Assembly: GCF_016902415.1 (NCBI RefSeq)
Contig: NZ_JACJLV010000002.1
Location: 1-64,000, forward strand
DNA length: 64,000 bases
Direction: 5' to 3'
DNA from: Mordavella massiliensis
Lineage (GTDB): Bacteria; Bacillota; Clostridia; Lachnospirales; Lachnospiraceae
Shown here: in pieces, positions 59,629 to 64,000 of the stretch
Numbering within the stretch: the stretch's first letter is position 1
How the letters are laid out: every line of letters starts with the position of its first letter
Translations under genes and position numbers: made by a program
Notes under the pieces: model-generated
Told to the model about the DNA's origin: nothing
What the model saw: the letters and a program-made list of their open reading frames with translations, nothing else
Database searches by the model: none

Positions 59629-61680
59629 TTAAATAAATAACAATATCAGATGATAGATGAGTGTGCTCATGATCCATGCGATGCCAAGCTGGAAGAGGAT
59701 AATCCCGATGGTGGACTTCCAGCTGTGGAGTTCCCGGTGCATGGTGCCGATGGTGGCGGTGCAGGGGATGTACAACAGGCAGAATACCATCATTGCATAG
59801 GCGTTTGCGGCGCCGAAGCCCATGGAGGCCAGGGTGGCGGCCATGGCGCTCATGCCGTGGGCGGTGGTGATGTTCTGGATCCCGAAGAGTACGCTGCAGC
59901 TGGAAACGACGACTTCTTTTGCCGCGATTCCGGAGATGAGCGCTACAATGATCTGCCAGTAGCCAAGGCCTGCAGGCCGGAACAGTGGAACCGCCAGTTT
60001 ACCGATCATGGCGCCGAAGCTCTGGGAGATGTCGGTTACGTATCCGGAGGGGCCGAAGTTCAGGATCACCCACAGGATAACGGAAGCTACGAAGATCACA
60101 GTTCCTGCTTTGGTCAGGTAGTCTTTGATCTTCTGCCAGACATAGATGGCGATGGTCCGCGCATTTGGCGATTTATATTCCGGCAGCTCGATTAGCAGGG
60201 AGTGGGACGCCTTGCTCCCGTCTATTTTTGACAGGATAAATGCAGTGGCAATGGCGGTCACGATCCCCAGCAGATACAGGGAATAGCAGACCAGCATGGC
60301 ATTTTTTCCGAAGAACATGGAGGAAAACAGCACGTAGATCGGAAGCCTTGCGCTGCAGGACATAAACGGGGTGACCAGGACGGTTTTGAACCGGTCTTTG
60401 GGGTCTTCCAGGGTCCGGGAGGCCATAACGGCCGGAACGGAGCAGCCAAATCCCAGGAGCAGCGGAAGGAATGCGCGTCCGGACAGCCCCAGTTTGCTCA
60501 TGATGTCGTCCATGACAAAGGCAACCCGGGACATGTAGCCGCTGTCTTCCAGGATGGCAAGCGCCAGGAAGAGAATGAAAATGTTGGGCAGGAAGGTCAG
60601 AATGCCGCCCACGCCGGAGATCACGCCGTCCAGGATCAGGGACTGGAGCATGGCATTGACGTGGATTCCGGTCAGGAAGTTTCCTACTGCGCCGGAGAAC
60701 ATTTCCAGCAGAAGTTCAAAATATCCTTTCAGCCAGTCGCCGATGGCAAAGGTCAGGAAAAAGACCAGCGCCATGATGGCAAGGAAGATGGGAAGTCCAA
60801 GCAGCCGGTGGGTCAGGAAATGATCGATCCTGTCTGTAAAAGCGGCTTTCTGGGATTTGTTGACCAGAACCTCGCCGATGACTTCTTCGATAAAATCATA
60901 TTTCTGATTGATGATTTCTTTTTCATAACTGCGGTCCGCAATGCCGGTAACATCAATGGGATACTGGCTTGTGACGCTCTCGTCCGCCTCCAGGTATTTG
61001 ATGGCGTGCCAGCGTTTATTTTCCAGATCCGGATATGTTTCTTTCAGACGCACGATGATGGCATCGATCTTGTCCTCGATCTCGTCGGTGTATACCATGG
61101 CATACTCGGAATGATGGTCGTGCCTGTGGGAGGAATGAAGGCCGGGATGATGATGGATCAGAGGCCCCTGGGCCTGCATCTCGCTGTGGTGGGCCACCGC
61201 GTGCATCAGGATGGAGAGACCGGATTTTTTTCTGGCGGAAACCGGGATGGCAGGTACGCCAAGCATCTCCGGAAGCCGGTGAAGATCCAGCTCCATGCCC
61301 CGCTCCTCCACGATATCCATCATGTTCAGAGCCAGTACAACTGGTTTCCCGAGTTCCAGAAGCTGCAGCGTCAGATAGAGGTTGCGTTCCAGGCTGGAGG
61401 CGTCGATCACATCTACGATCACGTCCACTTCGTCGCTCATGATGCATTCCCGTGAGACCGTCTCCTCCATGGAATAGGACGTCAAGCTGTAAATGCCGGG
61501 CAGGTCGATGAGACGGAACTCCTGTCCCTGATAGTAGGTGGTGCCTTCTTTTTTTTCTACGGTTACGCCGGGCCAGTTGGCAACCTTCAGGTTTGCCCCG
61601 GTAAATGCGTTGAAAAGCGTGGTTTTTCCACAGTTTGGATTGCCGATAAATCCGACGTTGATGCTCTTTTTGCTATTCAT
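59629..61680 (-). CDS. feoB: Ferrous iron transporter FeoB
   Basis: FeoB imports Fe2+. The 683-residue chain has an N-terminal G domain (GFIGNPNCGKTTLFNAFTG, DLPG in LIDLPGIYSL, NMMD), a linker of about 60 residues rich in His (HHHPGLHSSHRHDHHSEY, about 176-193) and a membrane domain with two Gate regions (GFGCSVPAVMASRTLED and the later KEVVVSSCSVLFG) and C-terminal helices. It overlaps feoA by 8 bases. The His-rich insertion is unusual and could bind iron on the cytoplasmic side. It is convergent with the PHP gene. Confidence 0.96.
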   Translation of the reverse strand: MNSKKSINVGFIGNPNCGKTTLFNAFTGANLKVANWPGVTVEKKEGTTYYQGQEFRLIDLPGIYSLTSYSMEETVSRECIMSDEVDVIVDVIDASSLERNLYLTLQLLELGKPVVLALNMMDIVEERGMELDLHRLPEMLGVPAIPVSARKKSGLSILMHAVAHHSEMQAQGPLIHHHPGLHSSHRHDHHSEYAMVYTDEIEDKIDAIIVRLKETYPDLENKRWHAIKYLEADESVTSQYPIDVTGIADRSYEKEIINQKYDFIEEVIGEVLVNKSQKAAFTDRIDHFLTHRLLGLPIFLAIMALVFFLTFAIGDWLKGYFELLLEMFSGAVGNFLTGIHVNAMLQSLILDGVISGVGGILTFLPNIFILFLALAILEDSGYMSRVAFVMDDIMSKLGLSGRAFLPLLLGFGCSVPAVMASRTLEDPKDRFKTVLVTPFMSCSARLPIYVLFSSMFFGKNAMLVCYSLYLLGIVTAIATAFILSKIDGSKASHSLLIELPEYKSPNARTIAIYVWQKIKDYLTKAGTVIFVASVILWVILNFGPSGYVTDISQSFGAMIGKLAVPLFRPAGLGYWQIIVALISGIAAKEVVVSSCSVLFGIQNITTAHGMSAMAATLASMGFGAANAYAMMVFCLLYIPCTATIGTMHRELHSWKSTIGIILFQLGIAWIMSTLIYHLILLFI

Positions 61681-61906
61681 GGTCTGCAGCCTCCGTTACT
61701 TCAATGTGTTCGGCGATGCTGCGCCCCAGAGCGAACCGCGTTCCCCGGAATCTTGCCGTCATGGCCCCTTTTTTGTCATTATTTATAATGGTGATCAAAG
61801 ACCCCTCTGTCAGCCCCAGGGCTTCCAGCCGCCGTTCCAGATCCAGAGAAGTGTGGATGGATCTGACGCGGTAGGTCTGATTGCTTTTGCCTTGTTTGAG
61901 TGTCAT
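61673..61906 (-). CDS. feoA: FeoA-type SH3 protein
   Basis: FeoA is a small cytoplasmic SH3-like partner needed for FeoB activity. The 77 residues show LGLTEGSLITIINNDKKGAM and FRGTRFALGRSIAEHIEV, the common FeoA pattern. It precedes feoB with an 8-base overlap. AGGAGATGAAAGGAC leads into the ATG. A promoter and a Fur-like inverted repeat lie directly upstream. Confidence 0.92.
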   Translation of the reverse strand: MTLKQGKSNQTYRVRSIHTSLDLERRLEALGLTEGSLITIINNDKKGAMTARFRGTRFALGRSIAEHIEVTEAADHE

Positions 61907-61928
61907 GTCCTTTCATCTCCTGTGATTA

Positions 61929-61945
61929 TTGATAACATTTATCAT
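61929..61945. promoter_or_regulatory. Candidate iron-regulator operator ahead of feoAB
   Basis: On the minus strand, TGATAAATGTTATCA is an inverted repeat (TGATAA/TTATCA) resembling half of a Fur box. It lies about 10-25 bases downstream of the -10 element. The regulator (Fur or DtxR type) is not known. Confidence 0.5.
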
Positions 61946-61955
61946 TAGCAAAATG

Positions 61956-61984
61956 ATTATATCACCAATTGACGGGGATATCAA
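61956..61984 (-). promoter_or_regulatory. Predicted promoter of feoAB
   Basis: On the minus strand, TTGATA, 17 bases, then TATAAT. Confidence 0.65.
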
Positions 61985-62067
61985 TTATGAAGTATACTCT
62001 GGTTTATCAGAAAATGTATGACCGGCGGTGAACGCTGTTTTGCCGGAGCGGGCGGAAAGGAAGACAT

Positions 62068-62901
62068 ATGACATTGTATGAGATGCTGCTGTATTTTTTC
62101 ATCTATGGGATTCTTGGCTGGTGTACAGAGGTGGCATTTGCGGCGGCAAAAGAACGCAGATTTGTAAACCGGGGATTCTTAAACGGGCCCATCTGCCCTA
62201 TCTACGGCGTAGGGGTGGTGACGGTGACGGCGTTTCTGGATCCGTTGAGGGACCAGTGGGTGCTGCTGTATCTGGCGTCCACGATTTTGGTGACTCTGAT
62301 CGAGGGCCTGACAGGCTTTGTGCTGGACCGCCTCTTTCATCATAAATGGTGGGATTATACGGGGATGCCTTTTAATATCGGCGGTTATGTGTGCCTGGTA
62401 TTTTCCCTGGTGTGGGGCGTCGCCTGCGTGACCATTGTAAAGGTGGTCCATCCGGTGGTCCGGGATCTGTGCCTTCTGCTGCCCCATGTCCTGGGGATCC
62501 TGATCCTGACGGGCTGCGTGTGCGCCATGGCGGCGGACCTTCTGGTAACGGTAAACAGTATCCTGAAGTGGAACCGGCAGCTGGATGCCCTGGATAAGGT
62601 CGCTGCGGATCTGCGGGAACTGTCCGGCCGCATGGGTGAGAATATCTATGAAAATGTAATGGACGGCATCGAGATCCACGAGAAGCTGGACGCAGCCAGG
62701 GAGGAGCGCAAAGAGGAGCGCAAAGAACAGCTCACAGAACTTCGCCTGCAGGCGGAAGAACTGCGGGGCAGATACCGGGAACTGGCAGAGAGAAGTATCC
62801 GGGACGGCCGGCGTATCGTCCGGGCCTTCCCTACCATGCAGTCCAGGCGGCATAAAGAACTTCTGGAGCGTATCCGGGCAAGAGTCCACGAAGGAAAATA
62901 G
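62068..62901 (+). CDS. CmpB-type putative ABC-transporter permease-like membrane protein
   Basis: This 277-residue protein has five to six helices in the first 165 residues. The opening YFFIYGILGWCTEVAFAAAK and NRGFLNGPICPIYGVGVV, followed by WWDYTGMPFNIGGYVCL, are typical of the CmpB-like (PF06541) family of unknown function. The C-terminal third is a charged coiled-coil-like region (AREERKEERKEQLTELRLQA). No ATPase is adjacent, so a transport role is doubtful. GCGGAAAGGAAG precedes the ATG. A terminator-like hairpin follows. Confidence 0.85.
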   Translation: MTLYEMLLYFFIYGILGWCTEVAFAAAKERRFVNRGFLNGPICPIYGVGVVTVTAFLDPLRDQWVLLYLASTILVTLIEGLTGFVLDRLFHHKWWDYTGMPFNIGGYVCLVFSLVWGVACVTIVKVVHPVVRDLCLLLPHVLGILILTGCVCAMAADLLVTVNSILKWNRQLDALDKVAADLRELSGRMGENIYENVMDGIEIHEKLDAAREERKEERKEQLTELRLQAEELRGRYRELAERSIRDGRRIVRAFPTMQSRRHKELLERIRARVHEGK

Positions 62902-62934
62902 CCGGAGATTTCCGGTAAAAATTTTGGCTTTGAG

Positions 62935-62974
62935 AAAGGATTTCTGTATTGACAAAATGCAGAAATCCTTTTAT
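62935..62974 (+). terminator. Terminator after the CmpB-type gene
   Basis: AAAGGATTTCTG and CAGAAATCCTTTT enclose a 13-base loop. The rest of the gap up to 63163 holds no gene I can support. Confidence 0.75.
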
Positions 62975-63163
62975 GATAAAGGCACTCGTCTAAGAAAATT
63001 CTTTATTCATTTATTTCAATGGGGATTCCCCCAGAGCAGGAAGTTTCATTCCGGTTTTCCAAAACGAGAAGAACAACACAGAAGGAAAGGAGGGCGGCAG
63101 GTGTTTTTTGTGTACCTTTGATTTGCGGGTACAGATTATTTTTATTGAAAAGGAGATGGATCT

Positions 63164-64000
63164 ATGATTACAGGAAAAAAAGAATATCGCGGCTGGCTGT
63201 TTCTTTTGTGTGCAGTTTTTCTGGCTGTTCTGGCGGCTGTGGCAAGAGGAGGACTGACAGCCGAGGCAGCGGAGGTGTCCCTGGTGCGGGGAGACCGGGT
63301 GGAGTATATCGGGTATTCCACCTATTACTACTACATTGACGGCAATCTGGCTTACTGCCTGGAGCCTGACAAGACTTCGCCGGGGAACGGAACTTATGCT
63401 TCCGGCGAGATGAGCTCCGATGAACTTTTGGCAAAGGCGATGTATTATGTGTACGGCGGCCCCGGGTTTGATACGCATATCAAGCCTTCCCTTACCGGCG
63501 GGTGGGACGCCCCGGACCGGTCCTACTGCCTGTCCCACTGCATTTTGTCTTATATTTATGACGGCTGCGATCCGAACAGCGCAGGATTTATCGGGTTGAA
63601 TGAGGATATCAAAGGGGCGGTGATCACGTTTACGGAGCATATCAGGAACCTTCCGCCTGTGCCGGATCAGGAGTTTTCGCTTTCAGCAGCGGAAGCCACT
63701 GCCTATTATAGCCCGGAGGAAAAATGCCAGAGAACAGATCTGATCACCTGCCAGGGAGATACGTCCAATTCGGTGACCTTCCCGCTGGCGGAAGGGATGA
63801 CACTGGTCAATGTGACCCGCCAGACCAGGGACCAGGGAACTGTGACGGTCTATGGCGGCGACCAGTTCTATCTGGCGGCGGACGTGGCGTATGAAAATGG
63901 CGGCGCCTGGGACAGCGGCCAGATAAAGGCGTCCCTGGATAAAAGCTGGCGGACCCTGATCGTGGAGACCGGCGGCAGCAGTCAGGATATGGGAAGCGGC
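63164..64000 (+). CDS. N-terminal part of a thioester-domain surface protein (3' end beyond the window)
   Basis: The frame is open from the ATG at 63164 to the window edge (279 codons). A signal peptide (GWLFLLCAVFLAVLAAVARG, then TAEAAE) is followed by a domain with YSTYYYYIDGNLAYCLEPD, KAMYYVYGGPGF, DAPDRSYCLSHCILSYIYDG and FTEHIRNLP. The YCLEP segment with later aromatic-Cys motifs resembles the thioester adhesin domain (Cys-Gln bond) of Gram-positive surface proteins, which often continue into isopeptide-forming Spa/VaFE repeats and an LPXTG anchor. AAAAGGAG precedes the ATG. The identity of the rest, and the Gln partner, cannot be seen here. Confidence 0.72.
   Translation, partial: MITGKKEYRGWLFLLCAVFLAVLAAVARGGLTAEAAEVSLVRGDRVEYIGYSTYYYYIDGNLAYCLEPDKTSPGNGTYASGEMSSDELLAKAMYYVYGGPGFDTHIKPSLTGGWDAPDRSYCLSHCILSYIYDGCDPNSAGFIGLNEDIKGAVITFTEHIRNLPPVPDQEFSLSAAEATAYYSPEEKCQRTDLITCQGDTSNSVTFPLAEGMTLVNVTRQTRDQGTVTVYGGDQFYLAADVAYENGGAWDSGQIKASLDKSWRTLIVETGGSSQDMGSG

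Overview
The window looks like chromosomal DNA of a strictly anaerobic, low-to-moderate GC Bacillota, most likely a gut Lachnospiraceae (Blautia, Dorea or Clostridium cluster XIVa type). This is inferred from family content and protein style, not from a database search. Supporting genes are pyruvate:ferredoxin oxidoreductase, class III ribonucleotide reductase, a flavodiiron protein, a K+-dependent membrane pyrophosphatase, pyruvate phosphate dikinase, ATP-type PEP carboxykinase, dimeric glycyl-tRNA synthetase, an era-yqzL-recO cluster, a cobalamin riboswitch and an aryl-sulfate sulfotransferase. I find no rRNA, tRNA, CRISPR array, phage or plasmid module.

Layout. 1-9.6 kb: nrdR (cut by the left edge), truA, exoA, an SDR reductase, an HD alarmone-hydrolase-like protein, a DUF1848 protein, acylphosphatase, a TetR regulator, then nrdG and nrdD with two NrdR boxes, and a GntR regulator. 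9.7-21.6 kb: proC divergent from gntR with four matching operators, aryl-sulfate sulfotransferase, cyclophilin, an EamA permease, the ECF module ecfA1-ecfA2-ecfT with truA2, membrane pyrophosphatase, and two G3E (CobW/COG0523) GTPases. 21.7-35.8 kb: pyruvate:ferredoxin oxidoreductase, an HTH-Uma2 fusion, glutaminase, an NhaC antiporter, an M16 peptidase, era-yqzL-recO and glyQS. 35.9-42.4 kb: a threonine/serine module (two tandem sstT symporters, tdh, kbl), then a REP-associated-type transposase (RAYT) between two palindromes. 42.4-54.7 kb: M18 aminopeptidase, ppdK, a cobalamin riboswitch with a DUF4430 protein and an ECF S component, a YgjV protein, a response-regulator remnant, fprA, a guanidinium-type SMR exporter with an attenuator-like leader, a cysK-like gene, dgkA, phasin plus ABC1 kinase, and niaR. 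54.7-64 kb: a heavy-metal permease, a Lys/Ala-rich DUF6465 protein, a DUF4203 membrane protein, pckA, a PHP protein, feoAB, a CmpB-type membrane protein, and the start of a surface protein cut by the right edge.

The most distinctive feature is a set of ten long intergenic palindromes. Family A has the head GGGGACGGGGGATTT (four copies, 4.5-19.4 kb). Family B has the head GGGGACGTAGACCTTT with loop TGC (six copies, 25-60 kb). Two family-B copies bracket the RAYT gene. Seven of the ten start 0-9 bases after a stop codon, and two neighbouring B copies differ by paired, compensatory substitutions. I read this as a REP/RAYT-like system in a Gram-positive anaerobe, in which a single HUH-transposase gene could service palindromes scattered between genes.

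Other linked systems: NrdR at the left edge probably regulates nrdD through its two boxes; the ECF energizing module probably serves the riboswitch-controlled S component 31 kb away; sstT, tdh and kbl import threonine and cleave it to glycine and acetyl-CoA; and the pyrophosphatase, ppdK, pckA and pyruvate:ferredoxin oxidoreductase fit a pyrophosphate-linked fermentative metabolism.
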